NCBI GenBank assembly: GCA_051881615.1
Contig: JBJEQF010000024.1
Location: 1 to 64,000 of the forward strand
DNA length: 64,000 nt
Reading direction: 5' to 3'
Origin: CAMFTQ01 sp051881615
GTDB taxonomy: Bacteria > Bacillota > Clostridia > Oscillospirales > Acutalibacteraceae
Shown: in pieces, positions 33,337 through 42,327 of the stretch
How positions within the stretch are numbered: position 1 is the first letter of the stretch
Layout of the letters: each line of letters starts with the position of its first letter
Program-made: the position numbers and the translations under genes
Notes under the pieces: generated by a model
Seen by the model: the letters and a program-made list of their open reading frames with translations, nothing else
What the model was told of the DNA's origin: nothing
Database searches by the model: none

Positions 33337-34513
33337 AAATATAATCATTCATCACAGGCTGTAAGCCGTGATCTAAAATTGCGTTATATACCTCGTCAAC
33401 AGTTCTGCCGTCTGATATTTCAAATTGCTCGTCGCCCTTTTTCTCGCCGTCCTCACCATGACCGCCGATGCCAACGTCAACTCCAGCCGAAATCTTGGTA
33501 GCGGCAAGACCTATTACATTGTCACGAAATCTTGCACATTCTCTTGTTGAAATGGTGATGTTTGCAAACGGCATAAAAATACGGTAAGCGCATATTATCT
33601 GCAAAAGCTGTGTTTCGTGAACGTCCTTAGGGTTGATTTTATCGTTATTGATAATAGGGCGAAGTCTTGGACAGGAAAACGCTATTTCTGCGTGAGGGTA
33701 TTTTCTTTGCAGTAAATATGCGTGCATACCCGTAGCGAATGCGTCCTTTCTGAAATCGTCAAGACCTAAAAGCGCTGCAAAGCCTACACCCCTCATACCG
33801 CCCTTTATGGCACGTTCCTGTGCTTCAAATCTGTAGGGGAATATTCTTTTATGTCCTGCAAGGTGCAGTGTTTCGTATTTGTCGCTGTTGTACGTTTCCT
33901 GAAAAACTGTAATGTAATCAGCTCCGCATTTGTGCAGATACGCATATTCGTCAGAGTTCATCGGATAGACCTCAAGACCGACCATTTTAAAATATTTTCG
34001 TGCCAGCTTACACGCTTCTCCTATGTACTTAACGTCTGATTTACTGCGGCTTTCGCCTGTTAAAATCAGAATTTCCTGCAAGCCTGTTTTTGCAATTTCT
34101 TTCATTTCTTTTTCAATTTGCTCGTAATCAAGACAGGCTCTGTTTATTTTATTGTGACAGTTAAAGCCGCAATAAATGCAATAGTTTTCGCAATAGTTTG
34201 AAATATAAAGCGGAGTAAACATATAAACAGAATTGCCAAAGTGCTTTCTTGTTTCTGATTTTGCTCTTTGTGCCATTTCCTCTAGGAATTTTTCGGCGGC
34301 AGGGGAAAGGAGTGCTGCAAAATCCTCGGGTGCAAGAACATCCTTTTTAAGCGCAGTCTTTACATCCTCATCTGTATAGGCTGTGTAGTCATACGCATTC
34401 ATTTTCTCAATTACGGTTGACATTATACTGCTGTCAGAAAGTTTTTCCATATCGGGCAGATATTCCATATGGTTTATTCTGTTTTCTTTTTTTAACTCTT
34501 TAATTTCAGCCAT
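33329..34513 (-). CDS. thiH: 2-iminoacetate synthase ThiH
   Basis: 394 residues. Radical SAM motif C-E-N-Y-C-I-Y-C-G near residue 105, then G-L-Q-E-I-L-I-L-T-G-E and V-G-L-E-V-Y-P-M. Cleaves tyrosine to dehydroglycine (2-iminoacetate) for the thiazole ring; use of ThiH rather than ThiO suits anaerobes. 16 bases after thiG in the same operon. Confidence 0.96.
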   Translation of the reverse strand: MAEIKELKKENRINHMEYLPDMEKLSDSSIMSTVIEKMNAYDYTAYTDEDVKTALKKDVLAPEDFAALLSPAAEKFLEEMAQRAKSETRKHFGNSVYMFTPLYISNYCENYCIYCGFNCHNKINRACLDYEQIEKEMKEIAKTGLQEILILTGESRSKSDVKYIGEACKLARKYFKMVGLEVYPMNSDEYAYLHKCGADYITVFQETYNSDKYETLHLAGHKRIFPYRFEAQERAIKGGMRGVGFAALLGLDDFRKDAFATGMHAYLLQRKYPHAEIAFSCPRLRPIINNDKINPKDVHETQLLQIICAYRIFMPFANITISTRECARFRDNVIGLAATKISAGVDVGIGGHGEDGEKKGDEQFEISDGRTVDEVYNAILDHGLQPVMNDYIYV

Positions 34514-34529
34514 ATTCTACCTCAATTTC

Positions 34530-35303
34530 TTAGTCCTGTAAAAAGCCTGTCAGCGGAGAAGAAGCAGAAGCTCCCTTTTCAAGAACTCTGCCCGGATGTG
34601 CTAAGTACGCCTTTCTGCCGGCTTCTATAGCAAGTCTGAACGCCTCTGCCATCTGTGTAATGTTTCCTGCTGTTGCAATAGCTGTGTTTGCCATTACGGC
34701 TGACGCACCCATTTCCATAGCTTCACACGCCTGTGACGGTCTGCCTATGCCTGCGTCAACAATAATCGGCAAATCAATTTCATCAATCAAAATTCTGATA
34801 AATTCCTTTGTGACAAGTCCCTTGTTAGTACCGATTGGTGCGCCCAACGGCATAACTGCCGCTGCGCCTGCGTTTACTAAATCTCTTGCGGCGTTTAAAT
34901 CGGGGTACATATACGGCATTACAATAAAGCCTTCCTTTGCAAGTATTTCGGTAGCCTTGATTGTTTCGTAGTTGTCGGGAAGTAAATATTTGCTGTCACG
35001 AATTACCTCTATCTTTACAAAATCGCCGCAGCCTATTTCTCGTGACAGTCTTGCAATGCGCACTGCTTCTTCGGCGTTTCTTGCACCTGATGTGTTCGGT
35101 AAAAGCGTAACACCCTTTGGTATGTAGTCAAGTATATTTGCTTCACTGCCTGAATTTGCTCTGCGCAGTGCAAGCGTGATAATCTCGGCTCCTGCATATT
35201 CTACAGCCGCCTTGATAAGCTCAAGAGAATATTTGCCTGAGCCTAAAATAAATCTTGAGTTAAACTCGTGACCGCCAATAATCAACTTATCGTTATTATC
35301 CAT
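34530..35303 (-). CDS. thiG: Thiazole synthase ThiG
   Basis: 257 residues, TIM barrel. F-N-S-R-F-I-L-G-S-G-K-Y start, T-L-A-L-R-R-A-N, L-P-N-T-S-G-A, the Schiff-base lysine in F-V-K-I-E-V-I, P-L-G-A-P-I-G-T-N-K-G and D-A-G-I-G-R-P-S-Q-A. Builds the thiazole phosphate from deoxyxylulose phosphate, ThiS thiocarboxylate and iminoacetate. Between thiF and thiH. Confidence 0.97.
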   Translation of the reverse strand: MDNNDKLIIGGHEFNSRFILGSGKYSLELIKAAVEYAGAEIITLALRRANSGSEANILDYIPKGVTLLPNTSGARNAEEAVRIARLSREIGCGDFVKIEVIRDSKYLLPDNYETIKATEILAKEGFIVMPYMYPDLNAARDLVNAGAAAVMPLGAPIGTNKGLVTKEFIRILIDEIDLPIIVDAGIGRPSQACEAMEMGASAVMANTAIATAGNITQMAEAFRLAIEAGRKAYLAHPGRVLEKGASASSPLTGFLQD

Positions 35304-35320
35304 AGTGTTTTATCCTTTCT

Positions 35321-35923
35321 TCATACGTCGTATTCGCCTAAAATTATGCGCAAAATCATATTTGCCTGATGTCCTGCACATATGCTTACACGTGGTGCTA
35401 AGAGCTTTCTGTCGGCAGCTAAACCGCTTACACCGTCACCGCACAGGTAGAATTTTTCTGTAATTCTTTTTGTGACTATCGTGTTAGATGTTTCATACCC
35501 TGCCATTCCTGACCCTGATACAAGGAATTTTTCGGGAAAAACCTCTAACACCTCATTTACAAGCATAGCCTTCATTTCTGCTTTATCGAATGCTTCGCAG
35601 ATGATTTCATCATTTTGAAAAAGCGTTTTTATGTTATCGGGCGTGACCTTTACTGTATCTATAGTTACATTTACATCAGGGTTTATAAATTTCAGCTGTT
35701 CCTTTAACGCCTCTGTCTTATATATTCCAAGATGATTCACGTTATAATGCTGTCTGTTAAGGTTTGACATATCAACCCTGTCAAAATCAATCAGATGTAA
35801 ATTGCCTACATTACTTCTTGCAAGTGCTACAGCGATATTTGAGCCTAAACCGCCAAGTCCTGCAACAGCAACGTGCGCTTTCTTTAACCTGTCATTAAAT
35901 CTGTCAAAAAATACCTCTGCCAT
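35321..35923 (-). CDS. thiF: Short-form ThiF-family adenylyltransferase
   Basis: About 200 residues, the short clostridial ThiF class. Nucleotide-binding G-L-G-G-L-G-S-N-I-A (about residue 22), L-I-D-F-D-R-V, N-L-N-R-Q-H-Y. The zinc-binding cysteine pairs of Escherichia coli ThiF are absent. It would adenylate the ThiS C-terminus. Start ATG 35923 fits GGAGGCGG located at the end of thiS; an earlier in-frame ATG (35941) lies inside thiS. Confidence 0.9.
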   Translation of the reverse strand: MAEVFFDRFNDRLKKAHVAVAGLGGLGSNIAVALARSNVGNLHLIDFDRVDMSNLNRQHYNVNHLGIYKTEALKEQLKFINPDVNVTIDTVKVTPDNIKTLFQNDEIICEAFDKAEMKAMLVNEVLEVFPEKFLVSGSGMAGYETSNTIVTKRITEKFYLCGDGVSGLAADRKLLAPRVSICAGHQANMILRIILGEYDV

Positions 35924-35924
35924 A

Positions 35925-36122
35925 TCAGCCGCCTCCGACAAAGTTTACAACCTCTAAGCAGTCGCCGTCATAAAGTATCTTTGAATCATACTCTGATTTT
36001 TTAACAATTTCTCCGTTACATTCAACAGCGATATAAGTATTATTATAACCCTCCTGCTCTAACAAAAAGGATAACGTTTTGTTGTCGTATTTATCTGTTG
36101 AATTACCGTTTAGCTTTATCAC
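35925..36122 (-). CDS. thiS: Sulfur carrier protein ThiS
   Basis: 65 residues, ubiquitin-like, ending in F-V-G-G-G with the Gly-Gly tail needed for thiocarboxylation. First gene of the minus-strand thiamine operon; strong ribosome site (GAAAGGAG). Its GG-coding end also supplies the thiF ribosome site. Confidence 0.93.
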   Translation of the reverse strand: MIKLNGNSTDKYDNKTLSFLLEQEGYNNTYIAVECNGEIVKKSEYDSKILYDGDCLEVVNFVGGG

Positions 36123-36182
36123 AAATATGCTCCTTTCACATAAAAGTACCTAAAGAATGACAAAAAATAAAGTCCACAAAGA

Positions 36183-36210
36183 AACCACACCCGAGGTGGT
36201 GTGCCCCTTC
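36183..36210 (-). promoter_or_regulatory. Hairpin in the thiS leader
   Basis: The leader (36123-36230) has no THI-box words but contains a GC-rich palindrome, CACACC...GGTGTG with surrounding GGGGC/GTGG. It shares CCGAGGTGGTGT with the palindrome at 3127-3161. It could be a weak attenuator or a copy of a short palindromic repeat. Confidence 0.4.
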
Positions 36211-36235
36211 GTGAACCGCTTATCACTCTGTTTGT

Positions 36236-36264
36236 ATTATAACGTACTTGCTTTAATTTGTCAA
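36236..36264 (-). promoter_or_regulatory. Promoter of thiSFGH-tenI
   Basis: Minus-strand TTGACA (36259-36264), 17-base spacer, TATAAT (36236-36241). Confidence 0.9.
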
Positions 36265-36355
36265 CAAAAATTGTACCAATTCATTTTGTGTAGGACAAGG
36301 TACAATCAGCTATGTTTTTCATAGTATAAACAGAAAAGAAACGGCGGTGAAAATA

Positions 36356-36799
36356 TTGGCATTTGATGAAAGAGAATTGTTAGCCCGTCTTATACAATGC
36401 GAAGCAGGCGGAGAGGGCGACGACGGTATGCGAGCCGTAGCGTCAGTAATTATAAACAGAGCAAATGCAACTACAGGCGAATTTGCAAGGGTGAGCAACG
36501 GCGGAAACGTCCGTGCAATAATAGAACAGCCCTGTCAGTTTACCTGTATGAAAACATCTGTATCAGGTCAGTACAATGCACAAAACGTGTATAATATGAC
36601 GCCTGATGATGTTCACTATGAAATAGCGGATTGGGCACTGTCGGGCAATACAGCGGCGTCTGTAGGTAATTCGTTGTTCTTTTTTAATCCTTACAGCAGT
36701 CGGTGTCCAAATTATTTTCCTACAAATATCGGGGTAATCTACAACAGAGTGGGAAATCACTGCTTTTACACACCGACTGCCGCATATGACAAAACATAA
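36356..36799 (+). CDS. cwlJ: Cell-wall (spore cortex-lytic) hydrolase CwlJ/SleB family
   Basis: 147 residues consisting of just the Hydrolase_2 catalytic domain: R-E-L-L-A-R-L-I-Q-C-E-A-G-G-E-G-D with the catalytic glutamate, then A-S-V-I-I-N-R. No signal peptide or peptidoglycan-binding domain, as in CwlJ. TTG 36356 is preferred over GTG 36347 because the product then begins M-A-F-D-E-R-E-L-L like homologs and GGCGGTG is well placed. Followed by a GerQ-like gene, its known partner in the spore coat. Confidence 0.88.
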   Translation: MAFDERELLARLIQCEAGGEGDDGMRAVASVIINRANATTGEFARVSNGGNVRAIIEQPCQFTCMKTSVSGQYNAQNVYNMTPDDVHYEIADWALSGNTAASVGNSLFFFNPYSSRCPNYFPTNIGVIYNRVGNHCFYTPTAAYDKT

Positions 36800-36814
36800 A
36801 AAGGGGTTCTTTGT

Positions 36815-37360
36815 ATGAATAATCAAATTAACTATGGCGAAATTTACGGTTTAGGCAATTGTCCTCAGGAAGGCTGTGTTTCACCTGATGTTTATGCTTT
36901 GACGATTGTGCCGAGCCTTGAACAAATAGCGGCATATAATCAGGCAGCGTCAGGTCTTTTACCGACACAGCCACAAACTTCTCCTGCTGTGCCGCCAATG
37001 CAGCAACAAACAGAAGCTACGCCTTATTCTATGATAAATCAGGGAACAACAATAAACGAACAGCTTCCGACCGACTCCACAGCTTCAGCTACACCACCGC
37101 AGCTTAACAATCAGATTACCGACTTTAGCAATCCTTTTCCCGTTACAACAGAGTCAATTCAGTATATGAACGGCTTTTTACGCAGTCAGATAGGCAGACG
37201 TGTCGAGGTGGAATTTTTAATCGGTTCAAGTACCATTGTAACAAAAGAAGGCTTTTTGCTTGGTGTCGGCGGTAACTATATACTTTTAAACGAAGTCGGA
37301 ACAAATGACCTTACAGCCTGTGATTTTTATAATATAAAATTTGTTAAATTCTTCTACTAA
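36815..37360 (+). CDS. gerQ: GerQ-like spore coat protein
   Basis: 181 residues. Low-complexity Pro/Gln/Thr-rich N-terminal two thirds, then a conserved C-terminal domain: Y-M-N-G-F-L-R-S-Q-I-G-R-R-V-E-V-E-F-L-I-G and G-V-G-G-N-Y-I-L-L. This is the GerQ domain; in Bacillus GerQ anchors CwlJ in the coat and is cross-linked by transglutaminase. Adjacent to cwlJ in one operon, which supports the assignment. Confidence 0.9.
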   Translation: MNNQINYGEIYGLGNCPQEGCVSPDVYALTIVPSLEQIAAYNQAASGLLPTQPQTSPAVPPMQQQTEATPYSMINQGTTINEQLPTDSTASATPPQLNNQITDFSNPFPVTTESIQYMNGFLRSQIGRRVEVEFLIGSSTIVTKEGFLLGVGGNYILLNEVGTNDLTACDFYNIKFVKFFY

Positions 37361-37396
37361 GTAAAAATAAATCATTATCAAAAATATTCAAAGCAT

Positions 37397-37430
37397 ACGG
37401 TATTCGTCTTTATGACGGATGCCGTTTTTG
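37397..37430 (+). terminator. Terminator of cwlJ-gerQ
   Basis: Stem ACGGTATTCGTC (37397-37408) / GACGGATGCCGT (37414-37425) followed by TTTTG. Confidence 0.85.
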
Positions 37431-37460
37431 CTTTTATATCAATAAATTTTCTGATAATTA

Positions 37461-37490
37461 TTGACAAACAAGCGGATAAAATAGTAAAAT
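37461..37490 (+). promoter_or_regulatory. Promoter of prfC
   Basis: TTGACA (37461-37466), 18-base spacer, TAAAAT (37485-37490). The ATG at 37489 overlaps this -10 and so cannot be the start. Confidence 0.8.
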
Positions 37491-37536
37491 GAGTAACTGT
37501 GATAAAAGATATATTTTAACTTATGGGGGTATTTTT

Positions 37537-39123
37537 TTGGCAGATATTGCAGAACAAATAAACAAAAGACGAACCTTTGCTATAATTTCTCACCCTGACG
37601 CAGGTAAAACAACACTTACCGAAAAACTACTTTTATACGGAGGAGCTATTAACCTTGCAGGCTCTGTTAAGGGTAAAAAGACTGCAAAACACGCTGTTTC
37701 TGACTGGATGGAGATCGAAAAGCAAAGAGGTATTTCTGTTACATCGTCAGTAATGCAGTTTAAGTATAACGGCTACTGCATCAATATTCTTGATACTCCC
37801 GGACATCAGGACTTTTCTGAGGATACCTACAGAACGCTTATGGCGGCAGACTCCGCAGTAATGGTAATTGACGGCTCAAAGGGCGTTGAAAATCAGACGA
37901 TTAAGCTTTTTAAGGTTTGTGTTATGAGGCATATTCCAATAATCACCTTTATAAATAAAATGGATCGTGACGCAAAAAATCCCTTTGAGCTACTTGAGGA
38001 TATTGAAAACGTACTCGGTATTAACACCTGTCCTGTAAACTGGCCTATCGGTTCGGGCAAGGAATTTAAGGGAGTATATGACAGAAAGAGTAAAAACGTA
38101 CTTGCTTTTACTGCAAACAACGGTCAAAAGGAAGTAGAAAAGGACGTTATTTCCATTGACGATCCTTCACTTGAGGGAATAATAGGAGCAGATAAGAAAA
38201 ACGAGCTTTTTGATGATATTGAGCTTTTGGACGGTGCCGGCGATGAGTTTGATTTGCAGGCTGTCAGAAAGGGTGAGCTTACTCCTGTATTTTTCGGCTC
38301 AGCACTTACAAACTTCGGTGTCGAACCTTTTCTTGAGGAATTTTTGCAGCTGACTACACCACCGCTTCCTCGTGAATGTCTTGACGGCGTAGTTGAGCCT
38401 GTTTCGGACTTCTTCTCTGCGTTTGTTTTCAAAATTCAGGCTAATATGAACAAGGCGCACCGTGACCGTATTGCCTTTATGAGAATTTGCTCAGGCAAAT
38501 TTGACAGGAATATGGAGGTTTACCACGTTCAGGGCAATAAAAAAATGAAGCTGTCACAGCCCCAGCAGATTATGGCTCAGGAAAGAGAGGTAGTCGAGGA
38601 AGCATACGCCGGCGACATCATCGGCGTATTTGATCCGGGTATTTTTTCTATCGGCGACACGATCTGCTCTGTTAATCAGAAATTTCAGTTCAAGGGTATC
38701 CCGACCTTTGCTCCCGAGCATTTTGCGCTTGTCCGTCAGAAGGACACTATGAAGCGTAAGCAATTTATCAAGGGTACTAATCAGATTGCGCAGGAGGGTG
38801 CTATTCAGATTTTCCAAGAGCTTGACGCAGGTATGGAGGAGGTTATAGTCGGCGTTGTAGGCGTTCTTCAGTTTGACGTTTTGAAGTACCGCCTTGAGAA
38901 CGAGTATAACGTAGATATTATTTTAGAGGGCTTGCCGTATCAGTTTATCCGTTGGATAGGAAATGACGATATAGACCCCAAAAAGCTCGATTTAGCGTCA
39001 GATACAAAGAGAATTCAGGATTTAAAAGGCAATTACCTTTTACTTTTTACAAGCTACTGGAGCATTACCTGGGCGTTAGAGCATAACAAGGGTCTGATTT
39101 TAGAAGAGTTTGGTAATGTATAA
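37537..39123 (+). CDS. prfC: Peptide chain release factor 3 (TTG start)
   Basis: 528 residues, the usual RF3 length. GTPase motifs S-H-P-D-A-G-K-T-T (G1), D-T-P-G-H-Q-D-F (G3) and N-K-M-D-R (G4), then RF3-specific domains. It recycles RF1/RF2 from the ribosome. TTG 37537 with GGGGG 7 bases upstream gives the expected N-terminus A-D-I-A-E-Q-I-N-K-R-R-T-F; the longer in-frame ATG 37489 lies in the promoter. Confidence 0.95.
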   Translation: MADIAEQINKRRTFAIISHPDAGKTTLTEKLLLYGGAINLAGSVKGKKTAKHAVSDWMEIEKQRGISVTSSVMQFKYNGYCINILDTPGHQDFSEDTYRTLMAADSAVMVIDGSKGVENQTIKLFKVCVMRHIPIITFINKMDRDAKNPFELLEDIENVLGINTCPVNWPIGSGKEFKGVYDRKSKNVLAFTANNGQKEVEKDVISIDDPSLEGIIGADKKNELFDDIELLDGAGDEFDLQAVRKGELTPVFFGSALTNFGVEPFLEEFLQLTTPPLPRECLDGVVEPVSDFFSAFVFKIQANMNKAHRDRIAFMRICSGKFDRNMEVYHVQGNKKMKLSQPQQIMAQEREVVEEAYAGDIIGVFDPGIFSIGDTICSVNQKFQFKGIPTFAPEHFALVRQKDTMKRKQFIKGTNQIAQEGAIQIFQELDAGMEEVIVGVVGVLQFDVLKYRLENEYNVDIILEGLPYQFIRWIGNDDIDPKKLDLASDTKRIQDLKGNYLLLFTSYWSITWALEHNKGLILEEFGNV

Positions 39124-39130
39124 TATTTGT

Positions 39131-39166
39131 AAAACAGCACTTGATTGTGCTGTTTTATTTTTTTTG
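39131..39166 (+). terminator. Terminator of prfC
   Basis: 10-bp perfect stem AAAACAGCAC-TTGATT-GTGCTGTTTT followed by ATTTTTTTT. Confidence 0.93.
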
Positions 39167-39228
39167 GACGTGCAAATAAAAAGATGCTTGTAAATATATT
39201 TGTAGTATCTTTTAAAAGAGGTGTTACA

Positions 39229-39924
39229 ATGGATTTTCTAAGCTTTTTATGTCAATACATTCACTTTCTTGTTCTGCACGTCTGCGGTAACGGCAGTTTT
39301 CCTCGTCCCTTATCAGCAAAGGAAGAAAAGGAATTACTCCAAAAAATAAAGCTCGGTGACAACAACGCAAGAAACAAGCTTGTTGAACATAATCTGAGGT
39401 TAGTGGCACATATCATAAAAAAATATTATGCTGCAAATAACGATCAGGACGACTTGGTTTCTATAGGTACAATAGGACTTATTAAGGCTATCAACACGTT
39501 TGACCCTGATAAGAATATAAAGCTGTCAAGCTACGCATCGAGATGTATTGAAAATGAAATACTGATGTACTTTCGCAACTGCAAAAAGACTTCTCAGGAC
39601 GTTTATCTGAATGAAGTGATTGAAACAGACAAGGACGGTAATCCGCTTACGCTGTACGACATTTTAGCCACAGAGGATAACATTATAGACGAGTTGGATT
39701 CAAAGATTAACTGCGAAAAAATACCAAAATACATAAACGAGGTCTTAGACGAGCGAGAAAAGCAGATAATTATCCTGCGTTACGGTCTTGGAGCTTATGA
39801 CCCGTTGACGCAAAGAGAGGTCGCAAAGCTGCTTGATATTTCACGCTCTTATGTATCGAGAATTGAAAAGAAGGCACTTTTGAAATTAAGAAAAAAATTT
39901 GAAAACAGCAGCTCGTTATTTTAA
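39229..39924 (+). CDS. sigK: Sporulation sigma factor SigK
   Basis: 231 residues. A hydrophobic N-terminal segment (F-L-C-Q-Y-I-H-F-L-V-L-H-V) resembles the pro-sequence removed in Bacillus pro-SigK; then F-P-R-P-L-S, region 2 N-L-R-L-V-A-H-I-I-K-K, S-I-G-T-I-G-L-I-K, C-I-E-N-E-I-L-M and region 4 helix S-R-S-Y-V-S-R-I-E-K-K. It drives late mother-cell genes. The gene is intact, without a skin-type insertion. ATG 39229 follows AAAGAGGTG. Confidence 0.93.
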   Translation: MDFLSFLCQYIHFLVLHVCGNGSFPRPLSAKEEKELLQKIKLGDNNARNKLVEHNLRLVAHIIKKYYAANNDQDDLVSIGTIGLIKAINTFDPDKNIKLSSYASRCIENEILMYFRNCKKTSQDVYLNEVIETDKDGNPLTLYDILATEDNIIDELDSKINCEKIPKYINEVLDEREKQIIILRYGLGAYDPLTQREVAKLLDISRSYVSRIEKKALLKLRKKFENSSSLF

Positions 39925-39941
39925 TTTTATCATAACAAAAG

Positions 39942-39966
39942 TGACCGATGCTTTGCACATCGGTCA
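39942..39966. terminator. Hairpin between convergent sigK and feoB
   Basis: Perfect 9-bp stem TGACCGATG / CATCGGTCA with a 7-base loop. The T-runs on either side are weak, but its position between convergent stops suggests a shared terminator. Confidence 0.65.
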
Positions 39967-39971
39967 TATTA

Positions 39972-41873
39972 TCAAATCATCATAATAAGCCTTGAAACTA
40001 AGCTTACCAAAAGGCACATAATTATACCCACAGCTACAGGCAACGCAATAGATACCGCTGTCCATTTAAGACTTTTTGTTTCTTTATAAATTGTCAGACA
40101 GGTGGTAGAACAGGGCGAGTGAGAGATGCATAAAAGAAGTGTGCAAATCGCCGTTGTTACCGTCCAGCCGTTTGCAGACAGCAGGCTGTGAAGCTCTGAT
40201 AAGCTGCCGTAATCAGTCAAAGTGCCTGTATTCAGATAAGCCATAAGTATTATCGGTATTACTATTTCATTTGCCGGTATGCCTAAAATAAAAGCCATAA
40301 TAATAACACCGTCAACACCCAACAGCAAGCCAAAGGGATTTAGAAAATCGGTACAATACTGTAAAAGTGTAGCGTCGTTTACAGTAAGATTAGCCAAAAG
40401 CCAAATCAAAGCACCGGCAGGAACAGCCACAACTACAGCTCTGCCCAAAACAAACAATGTTCTGTCAAAAACAGAACGCACTATCACCTTTAAAAACTGC
40501 GGTCGACGATAGGGAGGAAGCTCCAGTACAAAAGACGACGGAACACCTTTTAGTATCGTTTTTGATAACAGCTTTGATAATAGAAGCGTTAATAAAACTG
40601 CAAAAACGATTACTGCCAACATAATAAGCGCCGTAACAACCGATTTTGCAAACCCCGAAAAGCTGACTGCAAAGAATATTGAGATTATCGCTATAAGCGT
40701 TGGAAATCTGCCGTTACAGGGTATAAAATTGTTTGTAATTACAGCTATTAGCCTTTCCCTCGGTGAGTCAATAATTCTGCACCCTGTTACACCGCAGGCG
40801 TTACAGCCAAGTCCCATACACATAGTAAGCGATTGCTTGCCGTGTGCCTTAGCAGAGCTAAAGCATTTATCAAGATTAAATGCAATTCTAGGCAGATAGC
40901 CAAAATCCTCAAGAAGTGTAAACAGCGGAAAAAATATCGCCATAGGCGGAAGCATAACAGAAACAACCCACGTGAGCGTGGTGTAAATTCCGTCTATCAG
41001 AAAGCTGATTAAGGTACTCGGTGTGTTGATGTAAACAAGTCCGTTATACAGATGCTCTCTGATAAAAGCAAATAAAGAGCTTAGCCACTCGCTCGGGTAA
41101 TTTGCACCGACTGCGGTTATCCAGAATATACCTGCAAGAAGCAGTATCATTATCGGAATACCTGTTGCCTTTGATGTCAGAAATCTGTCTATTTTTCTGT
41201 CCTTTTCGTTATAATTTTTTATGCTGAGCTTTACGCATCTGTTAAATATTTCTTCTGCTTTTTTGATTATTATCTGAGCAGAATCACAGGTGTAGTCGCT
41301 ATTGCACAGGTTAAAATTTTCGGGAAAAAGACTTTTAACCTTATAGCATTTAAAACTTTTGTCACAAACACCCTGAACTGTTTTTTTAAATGCTTCAATT
41401 CCCTTGTTGCTTCGTGCAGATGTTATCACAACAGGGATACCTAACTGAAGTGACAGCTCGTCAATATCAATTATAATGCCCTTCTTTTCAGCCTCGTCAG
41501 CCATATTAAGGCAGAGTACGCAAAGATTTGTAATTGATAATATCTGCAATACTAAAATCAGGTTTCTTTCAAGACAGGTAGCGTCAACTATTATTACCGT
41601 GCAGTCACTGTCGCTGTTGCAGATGTAATCGCTTGCAAGCCTTTCTTCGCCTGTTTCACTGAAAAGCGAGTACGTACCGGGCAAATCTGTCACCTTGTAC
41701 CTTTCGTCCTCGTAAATAAATTCGCCCTCGGCATTTTCTACAGTCTTTCCTGCCCAGTTTCCTGTATGCTGATTAAGTCCCGTTAAGGAGTTAAAAATCG
41801 TGCTTTTTCCGACATTCGGATTGCCTGCTAAAGTTATTTTATATTTATAATCGCTAACCTTTTTCATTTTCAT
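39972..41873 (-). CDS. feoB: Ferrous iron transporter FeoB
   Basis: About 633 residues. N-terminal G-protein: G-N-P-N-V-G-K-S-T (G1), D-L-P-G-T-Y-S (G3), N-M-A-D-E (G4 variant common in FeoB); a helical spacer; then gate domains with the conserved G-L-G-C-N-A-C-G-V and P-C-N-G-R-F-P-T segments among about ten membrane helices. Imports Fe(II) under anoxia. Start may be ATG 41873 or 41867, both just after AGGTG within the feoA end. Confidence 0.95.
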   Translation of the reverse strand: MKMKKVSDYKYKITLAGNPNVGKSTIFNSLTGLNQHTGNWAGKTVENAEGEFIYEDERYKVTDLPGTYSLFSETGEERLASDYICNSDSDCTVIIVDATCLERNLILVLQILSITNLCVLCLNMADEAEKKGIIIDIDELSLQLGIPVVITSARSNKGIEAFKKTVQGVCDKSFKCYKVKSLFPENFNLCNSDYTCDSAQIIIKKAEEIFNRCVKLSIKNYNEKDRKIDRFLTSKATGIPIMILLLAGIFWITAVGANYPSEWLSSLFAFIREHLYNGLVYINTPSTLISFLIDGIYTTLTWVVSVMLPPMAIFFPLFTLLEDFGYLPRIAFNLDKCFSSAKAHGKQSLTMCMGLGCNACGVTGCRIIDSPRERLIAVITNNFIPCNGRFPTLIAIISIFFAVSFSGFAKSVVTALIMLAVIVFAVLLTLLLSKLLSKTILKGVPSSFVLELPPYRRPQFLKVIVRSVFDRTLFVLGRAVVVAVPAGALIWLLANLTVNDATLLQYCTDFLNPFGLLLGVDGVIIMAFILGIPANEIVIPIILMAYLNTGTLTDYGSLSELHSLLSANGWTVTTAICTLLLCISHSPCSTTCLTIYKETKSLKWTAVSIALPVAVGIIMCLLVSLVSRLIMMI

Positions 41874-42126
41874 CACCTGATTGCAAAGTGAAATCTGATA
41901 TGATTATTTTTTCAGCGTCAACGCTTCGTAAAGCTATAACTGTTCCTTTTATAAAATATGCAGTAGGGTCACCGCTTGGACTTTTATGAAGCGCAGTTAC
42001 GCTTGTGCCGTTTACTATTCCTAAATCAGCAAGTCTGCTCTTAAATTTGTCGTCAGCGCAAATATCTGTAATAATTGCATTTTCTCCGATTTTAAGTTCA
42101 CTAAGTCGGCTTGTATTTTTGCTCAT
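41854..42126 (-). CDS. feoA: FeoA domain protein
   Basis: 90 residues, SH3-like FeoA: L-S-E-L-K-I-G, R-L-A-D-L-G-I, T-S-V-T-A-L-H-K-S-P-S-G-D-P, and A-L-R-S-V-D-A-E-K-I. It works with FeoB. The end overlaps feoB by about 20 bases, so the two are co-translated. Confidence 0.93.
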   Translation of the reverse strand: MSKNTSRLSELKIGENAIITDICADDKFKSRLADLGIVNGTSVTALHKSPSGDPTAYFIKGTVIALRSVDAEKIIISDFTLQSGDENEKG

Positions 42127-42140
42127 ACGTACACCTCTTG

Positions 42141-42180
42141 GATAATGATATGAGTACTTGTAAAGGTAATTGTCATTATC
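42141..42180. promoter_or_regulatory. Candidate iron-repressor (Fur/DtxR-type) operator
   Basis: GATAATGA (42141-42148) and TCATTATC (42173-42180) form a perfect inverted pair upstream of feoA, resembling halves of Fur boxes (GATAATGATAATC-like). The 24-base spacing implies two half-site clusters rather than one classical box. Regulation by iron is inference. Confidence 0.45.
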
Positions 42181-42237
42181 AGCATATGATATTATTTTTC
42201 ATTTGTTACAGAAAACGGACAAATTTCTATATTAGAA

Positions 42238-42265
42238 TTGCATATACAGCTTCGTGTGGTATAAT
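42238..42265 (+). promoter_or_regulatory. Promoter of cwlD-radA
   Basis: TTGCAT (42238-42243), 16-base spacer, TATAAT (42260-42265). Confidence 0.7.
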
Positions 42266-42327
42266 AAAATAAATGTTAAGAGTATTAAACCTCCTTTATA
42301 TTCATAGATTATAGGGGAGGGAAGCCT

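Noticed and set aside
37489..37536. 16-residue N-terminal extension of PrfC
   Set aside because: Its ATG overlaps the -10 box; the TTG at 37537 has a proper ribosome site and gives the family N-terminus.
39229..39924. sigK interrupted by a skin-like element
   Set aside because: The gene is continuous and full length.
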